The notes below the pieces were generated by a model. That model was not told the origin of the DNA. It searched no databases and saw only the letters and a program-made list of their open reading frames with translations. A stretch of 64,000 nt of DNA from positions 1 through 64,000 of the forward strand of contig NZ_JODR01000014.1 of NCBI RefSeq assembly GCF_000725885.1, read 5' to 3'. Source of the stretch: Streptomyces albus subsp. albus. Lineage in GTDB: Bacteria; Actinomycetota; Actinomycetes; Streptomycetales; Streptomycetaceae. A program made the translations under genes and the position numbers. Positions 35,047 to 43,994 of this stretch are shown piece by piece. Position 1 is the first letter of the stretch. The number at the start of each line of letters is the position of its first letter.

Positions 35047-36087
35047 TCAGGCGGAGCGTCGCAGGGCCCGGCCGACCGCCGCCGCCCCGGCGACGGCCGC
35101 CGTCGCGCCGAGCGCGGCGAGCAGCCCGTGGTGGTGGGAGGCCCACAGCTGGTGACTGCGCGGTGAGGACTCGTCGTCGAACGCGCCGTGCGCCCCGTAG
35201 TCGTGGTGCTCGTCGGCGGGCTTCCACAGATTGTCGGGCTGGGAGGGGGAGCGGTCCCGGCCCGTCTGCTGCCTCTTGAAGCCGGTCCTGGCCAGATAGC
35301 GGTCGAGCAGGCCCGGCGCGAACTTGTCGCCCAGCAGGGTCCCGACGGTGGAGCCGCCCACCCAGTACTCGCGCCGGCCGGGGTGGTCGGCGGCGTACAG
35401 GATGCCGCGGGCCGCGACCTCCGGCTGGTAGACGGGCGCCACCGGACGGGGGCTGTGCGGCAGCCGCGACTTGACCCAGGTGAACTGCGGGGTGTTGAGC
35501 CCCGGCAACTGCACCATCGTCACCCGCACGCCGCTCTTGTCGTGGAGCAGTTCGCAGCGCAGCGACTCGTGGAAGCCCTGGATGGCGTGCTTGGCCGCGC
35601 AGTACGCGGCCTGCAACGGGACGCCCCGGTAGGCGAGTGCGGAGCCGACCTGGACGATGGTCCCGCCGCCCCGGGGCTCCATGCGGTGGAGCGCGGCGAG
35701 GGTGCCGTGCACGAAGCCGAGGTAGGTCACCTCGGTGGCCCGGCGGAACTCCTCCGCGCTCACCTCGCGTACGGGGGCGAACACGGTGGAGAAGGCCACG
35801 TTCACCCACACGGCGATCGGGCCCAGCTCCTGCTCGATCCGGTCGGCTGCGGCCTCGACGGCGTCGTGGTCGCTGACGTCGACGGCCAGCGGCAGGGCGG
35901 TGCCGCCCGCCTCCCGTACGTCGTCGGCGGCGCCCGCCAGTCCTTCCTCACCCCGGGCCAGAAGCGCGACACGGGCGCCGCGCGCGCCGAACGCGCGGGC
36001 CGTCGCCCTGCCGACGCCTCCGCTGGCGCCGGTGACCACGACCACCTGGCCGTCCGTGCCCGCGCGTGCTCCCTGCTGCCGGCTCAT
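35047..36087 (-). CDS. SDR family oxidoreductase with C-terminal extension
   Basis: A 346-residue SDR. It has TGASGGVGRATARAFG near residue 20, the VDVSDHDAV region near 68, catalytic Ser in VGSALAYRG and the YxxxK in AAYCAAKHA. It differs from classical SDRs in the NVAFSTV at the NNAG position and in ~80 extra residues ending in a hydrophobic GLLAALGATAAVAGAAAVGRAL, probably a membrane anchor. ATG 36087 has a GGAGGTG site. The family includes enzymes acting on lipids; the substrate is unknown. Confidence 0.88.
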   Translation of the reverse strand: MSRQQGARAGTDGQVVVVTGASGGVGRATARAFGARGARVALLARGEEGLAGAADDVREAGGTALPLAVDVSDHDAVEAAADRIEQELGPIAVWVNVAFSTVFAPVREVSAEEFRRATEVTYLGFVHGTLAALHRMEPRGGGTIVQVGSALAYRGVPLQAAYCAAKHAIQGFHESLRCELLHDKSGVRVTMVQLPGLNTPQFTWVKSRLPHSPRPVAPVYQPEVAARGILYAADHPGRREYWVGGSTVGTLLGDKFAPGLLDRYLARTGFKRQQTGRDRSPSQPDNLWKPADEHHDYGAHGAFDDESSPRSHQLWASHHHGLLAALGATAAVAGAAAVGRALRRSA

Positions 36088-36448
36088 CGGCACCTCCGCT
36101 GTCTCGTTCGGGTCTTCGGCCGGCGCCCGGGGCGGCCGGGCCCGGGCCGAGGGGCGCCGGCCGGCCTGGGGACCGCGCCCCGCCTTGCGGCCCGTGTCCT
36201 CTGCGGCCTGCGTGGCCTGTGTGTCCTGTGCGGCCTGTGTGTCCTGTGCGGCCGGTAAGCGCGCCGTGGCCGGTGTGTGGCCGGTGTGCACCGTGGCGGG
36301 CGCCGGACCCGCCGGGTACCCGGTTCGGCGCCTGGGATCACCTGGTGCGGGCAGCCGCCCCGCGCCCTCTCAGGGGTCACCCCCGGCAGCCGGACACGTC
36401 CGGTTGCCGGGGGCGGCCTGTCGTTGTCGGGGACCGTCGTCGGGGGTG
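36088..36448. other. Spacer with 18-bp repeats and a terminator hairpin
   Basis: No gene is supported here. Two 18-bp units (TGTGTCCTGTGCGGCCTG type) and a third diverged one occupy 36193-36253. In another frame they read as AAQDTQ repeats ahead of the SDR gene, but the SDR ribosome site lies downstream of them. A 16-bp inverted repeat (36380-36395 with 36398-36413, one G-T pair) lies just past the VOC gene end and is a likely terminator. Confidence 0.6.
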
Positions 36449-37213
36449 TCAGGGGCCCAGCAGGGAGAACAGCCCGCCGTCCGGGTCGCGTACGGTCGCG
36501 TAACGACCGTGCGGCGCCTGCTGGACGGGCGAGAGCACCGAGCCGCCCGTCCGCTCGACGGCGGCCAGCGCCGCGTCGATGTCGTGCGCGCGGAAGTACA
36601 CGTCCTACCGGGTGCGCCGCCGGGGGTCGGGCGCGGCCTCGATGCCGCCGCCACGCAGCCCGGCGACGGTCTCTCCGTCCACCAGGATGTGCACCTCGTC
36701 GTGCTGTTCCTCGTAACTGACCCCATGACTGGGGTTCTTCGTCCAGTCGAGCACTTCGCCGTAGAAGAGTGCCGCCGCGAAGGCGTCGCTGGTGTGCAGC
36801 TCCAGCCAGGCGGGTGCGTGTCCGGCGCCCACCTCCCAGCCGCGCGGCAACTCGCCCTGCCACAGGCCGAACGGTGCTCCCTGCGGGTCGGCCACCATGG
36901 CGGCGCGGCCCTCGCCCACGCGCAGCGGTCCGACGGCGACGGTGGCGCCCCTCTCGTGGACGCGGTCGCACGCCAGGTCCGCGTCGGGCGTGGAGAAGAA
37001 CACGGTCCAGCGGACGGGCAGTTGCCAGGAGACGGCGGCTTCGTTGAAGCCTGCGACCGGTTTGCCTTCCCTGGTGGCCGTGCGGAATCCGGAGCCGAGG
37101 GGGCTGTCCGTGAAGGTCCAGCCCAGTACGGCGCTGTAGAACTCCTCGGTGGCCTGCCGGTCGCGGACGGTGAGGCTGACCCAGCATGGCACCCCGGGTA
37201 CGGAATCCATCAC
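36449..37213 (-). pseudogene. VOC (glyoxalase-fold) protein interrupted by a stop codon
   Basis: The full frame 37213-36449 codes for a two-module VOC/glyoxalase-like protein: MMDSVPGVPCWVSLTVRDRQ and VLGWTFTDSPLGSGF in the first half, PAWLELHTSD and VLDWTKNPSHG in the second. It is broken by TAG at 36605-36607 after PRRRTR. The frame continues in phase with DVYFRAHDIDAALAAVERTGG and ends properly at GGLFSLLGP and TGA. In such proteins W is usual at this position, so one G-to-A change (TGG to TAG) explains it. It could be a sequencing error or true loss of the last ~50 residues. Confidence 0.85.
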
Positions 37214-37559
37214 GTCACCTCAAGCCTCCTGCTGTTCCTCTCTCGTCCGGTCTTGTGTCCGGGTTCTGCCTTCGTTTCCCGTGTGCCGTGGTGCCCGCCG
37301 CCTGCGGAGAGGAAACGAGGAGAGGAATGTAGGTTTTTGTTCGGTTTGCGGGTCTGCTGTCGGGTACCGGGCGGGATGCGCCGGTTCCACGACGGGGCCC
37401 CGGCCCGCGCCGTGGTGTCCCCGCACCGTGCGGAGCCGGCGCCGGCGTCCGAGCCCGGCACTGCGAGCGGCACGCCCGCATGCCCGGACATCCGGAACGC
37501 CGCCCCCCGACACCGTCCGCGCGCCGGCGAACGTGCCGCGCGCCCCCGAGGAGCCCCTC
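37214..37559. other. 346-bp divergent spacer
   Basis: No gene is supported. The part 37310-37350 is distinctly less GC-rich (AGGTTTTTGTTCGG) than the rest and probably holds promoters for the divergent VOC and DUF5133 genes. No clear palindrome was seen. Confidence 0.5.
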
Positions 37560-37745
37560 ATGATGGCCCACCCCGAAACCCTGCGAGAGCTGCTCACGCG
37601 CTACGAGGCACTCCGCTCCCGCCCCGGCCGCGGCCGGGAGCTGGACGATGTCTCGTACACGCTGTGCGTCTCCACCGCCACCCGCGACATCCGCGACGCA
37701 CTGCGCGCGGCACAAGCGCACGTCGCAGGGTCTCAGGCCGCCTGA
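37560..37745 (+). CDS. DUF5133 family small protein
   Basis: A 61-residue protein: MMAHPETLRELLTRYEALRSR, then LDDVSYTLCVSTATRDIRDALRAAQ is the DUF5133 pattern. Two adjacent ATG codons at 37560 and 37563 follow a GAGGAG site; either may be used. Members are short helical actinomycete proteins of unknown role. The gene end overlaps the convergent CtaG gene by 13 bases. Confidence 0.85.
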   Translation: MMAHPETLRELLTRYEALRSRPGRGRELDDVSYTLCVSTATRDIRDALRAAQAHVAGSQAA

Positions 37746-38569
37746 ACCCGTCGGCCCCGCGTGCGGGCGGGGCGCCACGTGGCCACCAGGGCCGCGGCCA
37801 GCAGCAGTTCGGCGATGTCGCCGCCGTAGTACATCAGCTCGGCCCCGCCCCGCACCTGCGGGACCGGGGCCGGGATGTCCACGCCGAAGCCCCCGTACAT
37901 TGCCTGCGAGAGCACGGCGTGCACCGCGATCGCCACGCCCAGCAGCACCAGCCGGGCCGGTACGCCGGGCCGCGCGGGCGCCGGGTCGGGGCCGGCGATC
38001 ACCCAGGCGAACAGACAGCCGGACGCCAGGAAGTGCAGGTGCAGCAGCCAGTGCCCCAGCGGGTGCGCGGTGGCCGCGCCGTACAGGGGCGTGCAGTAGA
38101 GCACCACCAGCGAACCGGTGTTCAGCAGCAGCGCCGAGGCGGGATGCGCGAGCACCCTCAGCGGACGTGACCGCAGTACGGCGGTGAGCCGCCGCGCGCG
38201 GACGGCGGGCAGCGTACGAAGCAGCAGCGTGACCGGTGCGCCCAGCACCAGCCCCAGCGGCGCGTACATCCCGATCAGCAGGTGCTGGGCCATGTGCCCC
38301 CGGAAGTCGTGGTGCGCCCACGGCGCCAGCGGCGGCAGCAGGGCCACGGCGAGCAGTGCGCAGCCCGTCAGGAAGGCCGCCGTGCGCGGGCTGCTCCAGC
38401 CCGGCCCCCGCCCGCCGCGGCGCGCACGGCGGACCAGCAGCAGGTAGCCGGCCGCGGGCAGGACGGCGGCCAGCACGGGCAGCAGCGTCAGCACCGGCGC
38501 CAACGGACCGTCCACGTCCCCGTGTCCATGGCCCGGGGCGGGGCCTCCCGGTGGATGAGCGGCCCTCAT
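37733..38569 (-). CDS. CtaG-type cytochrome c oxidase assembly membrane protein
   Basis: A 278-residue membrane protein with about seven hydrophobic segments and the caa3_CtaG hallmarks: HDFRGHMAQHLLIGMYAPLGLVLGAP, HPLGHWLLHLHFLASGCLFAWVIAGPDP and AMYGGFGV. Family members help insert copper into cytochrome oxidase, or are copper-related more broadly. It is translationally coupled (ATGA) to the DUF2243 membrane protein upstream. The histidine-rich N-terminus (GHGHG) may bind metal. Confidence 0.88.
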   Translation of the reverse strand: MRAAHPPGGPAPGHGHGDVDGPLAPVLTLLPVLAAVLPAAGYLLLVRRARRGGRGPGWSSPRTAAFLTGCALLAVALLPPLAPWAHHDFRGHMAQHLLIGMYAPLGLVLGAPVTLLLRTLPAVRARRLTAVLRSRPLRVLAHPASALLLNTGSLVVLYCTPLYGAATAHPLGHWLLHLHFLASGCLFAWVIAGPDPAPARPGVPARLVLLGVAIAVHAVLSQAMYGGFGVDIPAPVPQVRGGAELMYYGGDIAELLLAAALVATWRPARTRGRRVQAA

Positions 38570-39123
38570 ACCGGCCGCCCGGCCCGTGCCGTACCCGCCC
38601 CGCCGCCGACCGGACGTCCGCCGCGCTGGAGGAGACAACCGCCGGCCAGCAGCAGCGCGCCCAGCACCAGGAAGCCGATGTCCCACCACAGTTGGTAGGG
38701 GCCGCCGTGCACGTGGTGGATGCCGAGGATCTGGTGGTCCAGCAGCCCCTCCACCAGGTTGAAGACGCCCCAGCCCGCGATGATCCAGCCCCACAGCACC
38801 CGCGAGCCCCACACCCTGCGGCGCCCGGTGGTGACCCGCGCGTAAAGGACGGCCAGCCCCAGCAGGACGGCAAGCCAGCACACGGCGTGGAAGATGCCGT
38901 CCCACACGGTGTTCATCTCCAGTCCGGAGACGGTGTGGGGGGAGTAGTACTTCACCCCGATGCGGTCGTCGTTGGTGCTGGTCAGCATGTGGTGCCACTG
39001 GAGGATCTGGTGCAGCAGGATGCCGTCGACGAACCCGCCGAGCCCCACCCCCAGCACGATCCCCGGCAGCCGCAGGCTCGCGGGTGCCTCCGTCCCGGCC
39101 CCGGCCTCGCCCGTCGTGGCCAT
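38566..39123 (-). CDS. DUF2243 membrane protein
   Basis: A 185-residue protein with four hydrophobic segments and DUF2243 features: GFVDGILLHQILQWHHMLT near residue 31, LEMNTVWDGIFHAVCWLAVLLGLAVLYAR, and LVEGLLDHQILGIHHVHGGPYQLWWDIGF. The many conserved histidines within membrane segments suggest metal or heme contact. ATG 39123; it overlaps the CtaG start. The pairing with CtaG is commonly seen and suggests a joint job in oxidase assembly or copper handling. Confidence 0.88.
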   Translation of the reverse strand: MATTGEAGAGTEAPASLRLPGIVLGVGLGGFVDGILLHQILQWHHMLTSTNDDRIGVKYYSPHTVSGLEMNTVWDGIFHAVCWLAVLLGLAVLYARVTTGRRRVWGSRVLWGWIIAGWGVFNLVEGLLDHQILGIHHVHGGPYQLWWDIGFLVLGALLLAGGCLLQRGGRPVGGGAGTARAGRPV

Positions 39124-39610
39124 TCTCCGCTCCGTTCCCTCGCTCGCTCGCACTCCCGCCCCGTACGGGGCCACGCCCCGGCCGGACTGGAGACCTCCGG
39201 CCGGTCCGGCGACCTCCGGCCGGAGGCCCTGGCCCGGAGCGGACCACTGGGACCCGGCCGGGCTCGCGGTGTGCTCCGGGCCCGGCCGCGTGTCCCGCTC
39301 CGGCCGGTGCTCCGGTTCCGCCGGTTCGGGTCCGCAACATCCGGTCCGCAACATCCGGGTGCGCGGCCCCCTCGTACGGGGCCGCCGCGTCCATGTCACG
39401 CGGCGGGACCTGCGGCCCCGCCGCGCCGGTCGCCTCGGGTATCCCGCTTCCGGCCCGGCCAGTCCCGCGCGGGGCGGGGTTTTCCGCCGACCGGCGGAGT
39501 GTTTTCCCCGTGTCCCGCTGGGAACCACGGCACGCGAGCGAGCACGGGACGGCAGCCGGAGGCGGCCGGTCCCGCAACGGCCGACGAAGCCCGCGAGCGA
39601 GGTGAGCGCA
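39124..39610. other. 487-bp spacer without a convincing gene
   Basis: Several long frames cross it but none shows a family pattern or ribosome site. It includes two adjacent 14-bp copies of TCCGCAACATCCGG (39331-39358) and a small dyad TCCGCC-GACC-GGCGGA near 39490 flanked by TTTTCC, which may mark the promoter of the small gene at 39611. Confidence 0.5.
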
Positions 39611-39811
39611 GTGCCGGAGCCCGGCAGCAAGAGCTACGACAAGCACCGCGCCCGACGCCGCAAGGATCTGGAGCGCAGCGGCGCGGCGGACGCGCAGGAG
39701 GCGAACGAGCAGGCCAAGCGCGACCTGGAGCGCGACCCGGAATGGCGTCCCACCGGTCCGCGCTCGGAACGGGGCCGGGGTCCCAAGAGCGAACGCCCGG
39801 GAACCGAATAG
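39611..39811 (+). CDS. Small basic hydrophilic protein
   Basis: A 66-residue, highly charged protein (KSYDKHRARRRKDLERSGAADAQEANEQAKRDLE, ending in PKSERPGTE). The GTG at 39611 follows GAGGTGA. It has no hydrophobic core and is probably disordered or a single helix; similar small proteins are frequent in streptomycetes. No function is assigned. A 30-bp palindrome ends the gene. Confidence 0.7.
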   Translation: MPEPGSKSYDKHRARRRKDLERSGAADAQEANEQAKRDLERDPEWRPTGPRSERGRGPKSERPGTE

Positions 39812-39827
39812 GCGTCTGGCAGCGGCA

Positions 39828-39857
39828 GCGGCCGGGGTGGTGCACCACCCCGGCCGC
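39828..39857 (+). terminator. Perfect 30-bp palindrome terminator
   Basis: Two 15-base arms (GCGGCCGGGGTGGTG and its exact complement) meet without a spacer, 16 bases after the stop of the small basic protein. In RNA it folds as a hairpin with a tight loop; no T-tract follows. Confidence 0.75.
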
Positions 39858-40339
39858 GCTTGTCATGTTGGGCGCCGGCCAGTCCCACGCTGCCGGGCGC
39901 CGGACGGGGCGGACCGGCACCGTCGCACTGCGCCGGGGCCGCCGGTCTCGCGGTGCCGGGCAGCGTCCCAGCGCGCGGGGGCATCGGTCCCCCGGCGCCG
40001 GTCGCTGGTCCAGCGTTGACGGGTGCCCGGCTCCGCGGTGTCGGCCGCCGGTCCCGCGGTCGGGCACTGTCCTGCTGCGTCGGGGCCGCCGGTCGCACTG
40101 CGCCGGGCGCTGTCCCACTGCGTCGGGGCGCCGGTCCCACGGTGCCGGGCACCGTCCCAGCGCGTGCGCGCGGGGGCATCGGCCCCGCCGTGCCGGCCGC
40201 CAGCCCCGCCGTGCCGGCCGTCGGCCCCGCTGCGCCGGCCGCCGGTCCCACGGTGCCAGGCACCATCCCACCGCGCCGGGGCGCCGTCCCACCGCGCCGG
40301 ACGCCGGCATGGGACCGGCGCCCGGCCCGGCGCCGTGGG
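39858..40339. repeat. 482-bp degenerate GC-rich repeat region
   Basis: The stretch is built of diverged units of the type GGTCCCACGGTGCCGGGCAC. One longer block, GGTCTCGCGGTGCCGGGCAG through GGGGGCATCGG near 39950, returns near 40132 with a few changes and an insertion. Reading frames across it give Pro/Ala-rich repeats on both strands with no family match. I treat it as non-coding. Confidence 0.6.
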
Positions 40340-41488
40340 TCAGGTCGTGAGCAGTCCGGAGGTGTCCAGGATCTGGCGGATGGCCGTGCCGTCGGCCAGG
40401 GCTTCCAGGGCCGCGTTGACGTCCGGGGTGGTCAGCCGCAGCGTCCCCGTGTGCATCTGCTCGACGGGCATCAGGCCCGCCCGCCACAGGTCGAGGAACC
40501 GGGGGATGTCGCGGCGGGGCACGGCGTCGCCCATGTAGGAGCCGAGCAGCGATTTGCCCTCCCCGGCGAAGGCCAGGGCGGGAACGGCGTCCAGGGTGCG
40601 GTCGGGTGCGGGCAGGCCGACGGAGACGACCTTCCCGCCCCGGCCCACGGCCCGCAGACAGGCGGCCGTCACCCCGGGGCTGCCGACCGCTTCGAAGGCG
40701 TACTCGGCGCCGCCGCCGGTCAGGTCGGCGACGGCCGCCTCCGCCTCGTCGGGCGCGTACGCGTGGTGGGCACCGAGCCGCAGCGCCAGTTCCCGCTTGG
40801 CGGCGACCGGGTCGACGGCCACGACGGGCCAGGCCCCGGCGGCGCGCGCGCCCATGACGGCGGAGAGCCCGACGCCGCCGAGCCCGTAGACCACCGCGGA
40901 CTGGCCGGCCCGCACCCCGGCGGTGTTGAGGACGGCGCCGGCACCCGTGAGCACCGCGCAGCCGAACATCGAGGCCACCGTGAACGGCACGTCGTGGGGG
41001 ATCGGCACCAGCGACTCCTGCGCGACCACCGCGTACTGGGCGAAGGCGGAGACGCCCAGCTGGTGGTTGACGGTGGCGCCCGCCGCGTCCCGCAGCAGCG
41101 CCGGGCCGTGCAGCAGCCCGCCCGAACCGTTGGCCGCCGCGGCTGCCGCGCACAGTGCCGGGCGGCCCTCGGCGCACCGTTCGCAGAAGCCGCAGCTCGG
41201 CACGAACACCAGCGCCACATGGTCGCCGGCGGCGACGCGGGCCACGCCGGGGCCGGTCTCCTCGACGACGCCGACCGCCTCGTGGCCCAGCGCCATCGGC
41301 AGCGGCCGTACCCGGTCGCCGTTGACGACGGACAGGTCGGAGTGGCAGAGGCTGGCCGCGGCGATCCGCACCAGCACCTCGCCCTCGCGGGGCGCCCCCA
41401 GCTCCAGTTCCTCGACCTGGACGGGACAGGTGGTGGTGTAGGGCCGCTCGGTGGCGACCGCACGCAGGACGACCGCCGCGGTCTTCAC
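40340..41488 (-). CDS. Zinc-dependent alcohol dehydrogenase
   Basis: A 382-residue medium-chain dehydrogenase. The catalytic zinc region is SLCHSDL and GHEAVGVVEE; structural zinc cysteines are in PSCGFCERCAEGRPALC; the nucleotide motif is VYGLGGVGLSAVMGA. It resembles class III-like alcohol dehydrogenases. It is the last gene of the polyol operon, overlapping the ABM gene by ATGA. The substrate is unclear; oxidation of a polyol- or glycerol-derived alcohol/aldehyde would fit (inference). Confidence 0.88.
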   Translation of the reverse strand: MKTAAVVLRAVATERPYTTTCPVQVEELELGAPREGEVLVRIAAASLCHSDLSVVNGDRVRPLPMALGHEAVGVVEETGPGVARVAAGDHVALVFVPSCGFCERCAEGRPALCAAAAAANGSGGLLHGPALLRDAAGATVNHQLGVSAFAQYAVVAQESLVPIPHDVPFTVASMFGCAVLTGAGAVLNTAGVRAGQSAVVYGLGGVGLSAVMGARAAGAWPVVAVDPVAAKRELALRLGAHHAYAPDEAEAAVADLTGGGAEYAFEAVGSPGVTAACLRAVGRGGKVVSVGLPAPDRTLDAVPALAFAGEGKSLLGSYMGDAVPRRDIPRFLDLWRAGLMPVEQMHTGTLRLTTPDVNAALEALADGTAIRQILDTSGLLTT

Positions 41489-41787
41489 GCCGTCACCTCC
41501 TCGCGCGGGTCGAGCCGCACCACGTCGCGGGACTCCAGCAGCGGTACGACGCCTTCCAGGACGAGCCGCCGGAAGTGGTCACTGGCGCAGTGCGCGGTGA
41601 AGTCGGCCTCGCTGTCGTACTCCTCGTACAGCACCACGGTCCGCGGATCCTCGACACCCTGGTGCACCCGGTACCGGCGGTTGCCCGGCTCCTTCCGGGA
41701 GGCGGCGGCCATCTCGTCCAGCAGGGCGAGGACCTGGTCGGTGGCGCCGGGCCGCACCCGGTAGCGGGCGACGACGACGAAACTCAT
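41485..41787 (-). CDS. ABM-domain (antibiotic biosynthesis monooxygenase fold) protein
   Basis: A 100-residue single ABM domain: FVVVARYRVRPGATDQVLALLDEM, PGNRRYRVHQG, VVLYEEYDSEADFTAHCASDHFRRL. The fold is a dimeric ferredoxin-like barrel used in heme-degrading, quinol-forming or isomerase activities. ATG 41787 is five bases from the GlpP stop and its end overlaps the dehydrogenase start. Its presence in a polyol operon is unusual, and its reaction is unknown. Confidence 0.85.
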   Translation of the reverse strand: MSFVVVARYRVRPGATDQVLALLDEMAAASRKEPGNRRYRVHQGVEDPRTVVLYEEYDSEADFTAHCASDHFRRLVLEGVVPLLESRDVVRLDPREEVTA

Positions 41788-41792
41788 GGCTA

Positions 41793-42422
41793 TCAGCTCT
41801 TTTCTGAGGAGGGGAGGGTGTCCCGGGTCAGGTGCCACAGCCGGGGGTCGGAGGTGGCGGCGGCCACCGCGCCCAGGTCCAGGGCCGCCGCGACGTCCTC
41901 GGGCGACTGCACGAATCCGGCCGCCACGTGCGGGGTCATGGCCCGCAGCGACTCGGGTGACATCCGGGCGACGATGGGCGCCGGCATGATCTCCACCAGG
42001 TCCGGCAGCCCGCGCGAGACCGCGTCGACGCTGCGGTTGAGGTTGGAGCGGTCGGTGACGAACACCTTCTGCATGGTCAGCAGCCCCAGCGGGCGCCCCT
42101 TCTCGACGAGGGAGAGCCGCGTGCTGACCATGCCGACCGCGCCCATGTGCTTGAGGAACTCCAGGGCGCCCCGGTCCTGGGCGAGTCCGGGGGAGGAGTC
42201 CACGTTGACGAAGACGGTCTTGCCCGCCCGGCCCAGCGCCGGGACCACCTGCGGCAGCTTGCCCACCGGCACCGAGGCGAGGATGCACACGGAGGCGGGC
42301 GCCGTCAGGAAGTCCTTCAGGTGCTGGGCGCCGACGACCGAGGCGACGACCGGTACTTTCGCGAACGCGGCGGACAGTCTCCGGTCGAGTCGGGCGGCGC
42401 TGGGCCGGGCGTTGGGGGTCAT
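41793..42422 (-). CDS. glpP: GlpP-family glycerol-3-phosphate responsive antiterminator
   Basis: A 209-residue protein of the G3P antiterminator family, which has a TIM-barrel-like fold. Characteristic parts are VVASVVGAQHLKDFLTAPASVCILAS near residue 25, KTVFVNVDSSPGLAQDRGALEFLKHMG, VSTRLSLVEKGRPLGLLTMQKVFVTD, and DLVEIMPAPIVARM. In Bacillus, GlpP with bound glycerol-3-phosphate binds the glpD leader and prevents early termination. Here it sits directly between the FAD oxidase and ABM genes in a glp-like operon, so self-controlled expression through leader RNA is plausible. Confidence 0.88.
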   Translation of the reverse strand: MTPNARPSAARLDRRLSAAFAKVPVVASVVGAQHLKDFLTAPASVCILASVPVGKLPQVVPALGRAGKTVFVNVDSSPGLAQDRGALEFLKHMGAVGMVSTRLSLVEKGRPLGLLTMQKVFVTDRSNLNRSVDAVSRGLPDLVEIMPAPIVARMSPESLRAMTPHVAAGFVQSPEDVAAALDLGAVAAATSDPRLWHLTRDTLPSSEKS

Positions 42423-42440
42423 GACCTGCCTTGGATGTCG

Positions 42441-43994
42441 TCAGCTCAGCGGGGAGGTCCCGAAGCGGCTGGGGAGCCCCAGCTTGCCAGGGTTGAGGAT
42501 GCCCCTCGGATCCAGTGCCTCCTTCACCGCCGTGAACGTCGGGAAGCCGCCGCCGAGCGCCTCGGCCAGGTAGGGCCCGCGCAGCAGACCGCAGCCGTGG
42601 TGGTGGCTGAGGGCGGCGCCGTGCCGGATCAGCACCGCGTTGGCCGCGTCCCACACCGACCGGTACCAGTTGCGGCGTTCGGCCGGGTCCACGTCGCCGC
42701 GCAGCGAGAAGTAGACGCAGGCACCGTCGGTGTAGGCGTGCGACTGGTGGGCGGAGGCGGCCAGGGTGCCGGGCACCCCCTCGATGGCGGCCACCACCTC
42801 GTCGTAGATGGCCGGCAGGTCCTTCCAGCAGGCGGCCATCTCCAGGGTGTCGGCGACGAAGCCGGGGGAGGCCTTGAAACCGTCGGAGGACTTGCCCACC
42901 AGCATCCGCTCGTCCAGCCACCGGTCGAAGACCGCCGCGCTGTCCAGCTCGGGCCCGTACTCCTCGCACACCTCGCGGCTCACCTGCAACGCGGCGTCCA
43001 CCAGCGTCGGGTCGCCCTCGTCGGCGATCAGCAGCAGGTTGGTGTCCGGGTGGTCGAAGTGGACGCCGCTCTCCAGCCGGTCGTAGAGCCGCAGCACGGC
43101 CGGGGTCGCGCCGCGCTGGAGGATGCGGCGGCACGCCTCGAGCCCCTGCGCGAACGTCTCGAAGCCGAACGCCAGCGCCTTGGCGTACTCCGGCAGCGGG
43201 TGCACCCGCAGCCGCACCGCGACGATGACGCCGAGGGTGCCCTCCGAGCCGACGAAGAGCTGCCGCAGATCGGGTCCGACGGCGGCGCGGGCGTAGTCGC
43301 CGTAGGTGGCGCGGGTCCCGTCGGCGTGGACGACGTCCACCCCGACGACCATGTCCTCGATCTTGCCGTAGCGGGTGGACAGCTGCCCCGCGCCGCGGCA
43401 GGCCACCCAGCCGCCGACGGTGGAGAGGGCGAACGCCGAGGGCCAGTGGCCCGTCGTCACCCCGTAGGTCTCCTGGAGCTCCTTCTCGAACAGGTCGCCG
43501 AACATGCCCGCCTGGACGTCCACGATGTTCGACTCGGCGTCGAAGGAGAGGATCGAGTCCAGCCCGCACAGGTCCAGGACGACACCGCCGAAGACCGGCA
43601 GCGCGGCACCGGTGACGTTGCTGCGCCCCGCGGAGGCGGTCACCGGGATACCGGCCTCGTTGCAGATCCGCAGGACGGCGGCGACCTGATCGGCGTCGGC
43701 GGCCTCCACCACCACCGCGTCGGGAGTGGCCGGACGGCCGTCCGTCTCGCCGATCATGGAGCCCGCCCACCAGTCACGGGTGCGGGTCACGACCTCCTCG
43801 CGGGCGGTGTGCACGGCCTGCGCGCAGGCGCGCAGCTGTTCCACGACGGCGGCCGGCACCTCGACCGGATCGCTCTGGAGGGCGGCCGGGCCGTCCCCCA
43901 CGGGGGTGCGCTGGGCCCAGCCGGAGGGGCTGGGGGCGCCCACGGTGTAACGGCCCCGGTTGAAGGGGTGGGTGATGGTCTGACGGCTGATCAT
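42441..43994 (-). CDS. FAD-binding oxidase, alkyl-DHAP-synthase-like
   Basis: A 517-residue protein of the FAD_binding_4 (PCMH) / oxidase C-terminal type. The flavin-binding stretch is GIPVTASAGRSNVTGAAL to LSTVGGWVACRGAGQLSTRYGKIEDMV, followed by FVGSEGTLGVIV. The late HHHGCG and DPRGILNPGKLG are family end motifs. Best similarity by eye is to alkyldihydroxyacetonephosphate synthases, but many bacterial relatives oxidise D-2-hydroxy acids. It overlaps the GlpD gene by ATGA, which points to a substrate near glycerol-phosphate or DHAP. Confidence 0.82.
   Translation of the reverse strand: MISRQTITHPFNRGRYTVGAPSPSGWAQRTPVGDGPAALQSDPVEVPAAVVEQLRACAQAVHTAREEVVTRTRDWWAGSMIGETDGRPATPDAVVVEAADADQVAAVLRICNEAGIPVTASAGRSNVTGAALPVFGGVVLDLCGLDSILSFDAESNIVDVQAGMFGDLFEKELQETYGVTTGHWPSAFALSTVGGWVACRGAGQLSTRYGKIEDMVVGVDVVHADGTRATYGDYARAAVGPDLRQLFVGSEGTLGVIVAVRLRVHPLPEYAKALAFGFETFAQGLEACRRILQRGATPAVLRLYDRLESGVHFDHPDTNLLLIADEGDPTLVDAALQVSREVCEEYGPELDSAAVFDRWLDERMLVGKSSDGFKASPGFVADTLEMAACWKDLPAIYDEVVAAIEGVPGTLAASAHQSHAYTDGACVYFSLRGDVDPAERRNWYRSVWDAANAVLIRHGAALSHHHGCGLLRGPYLAEALGGGFPTFTAVKEALDPRGILNPGKLGLPSRFGTSPLS

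Noticed and set aside
39396..41177. A 593-codon minus-strand frame over the repeat block and dehydrogenase
   Set aside because: Pro/Ala/Gly repeats and frame conflict with the zinc dehydrogenase; no start site or family match.
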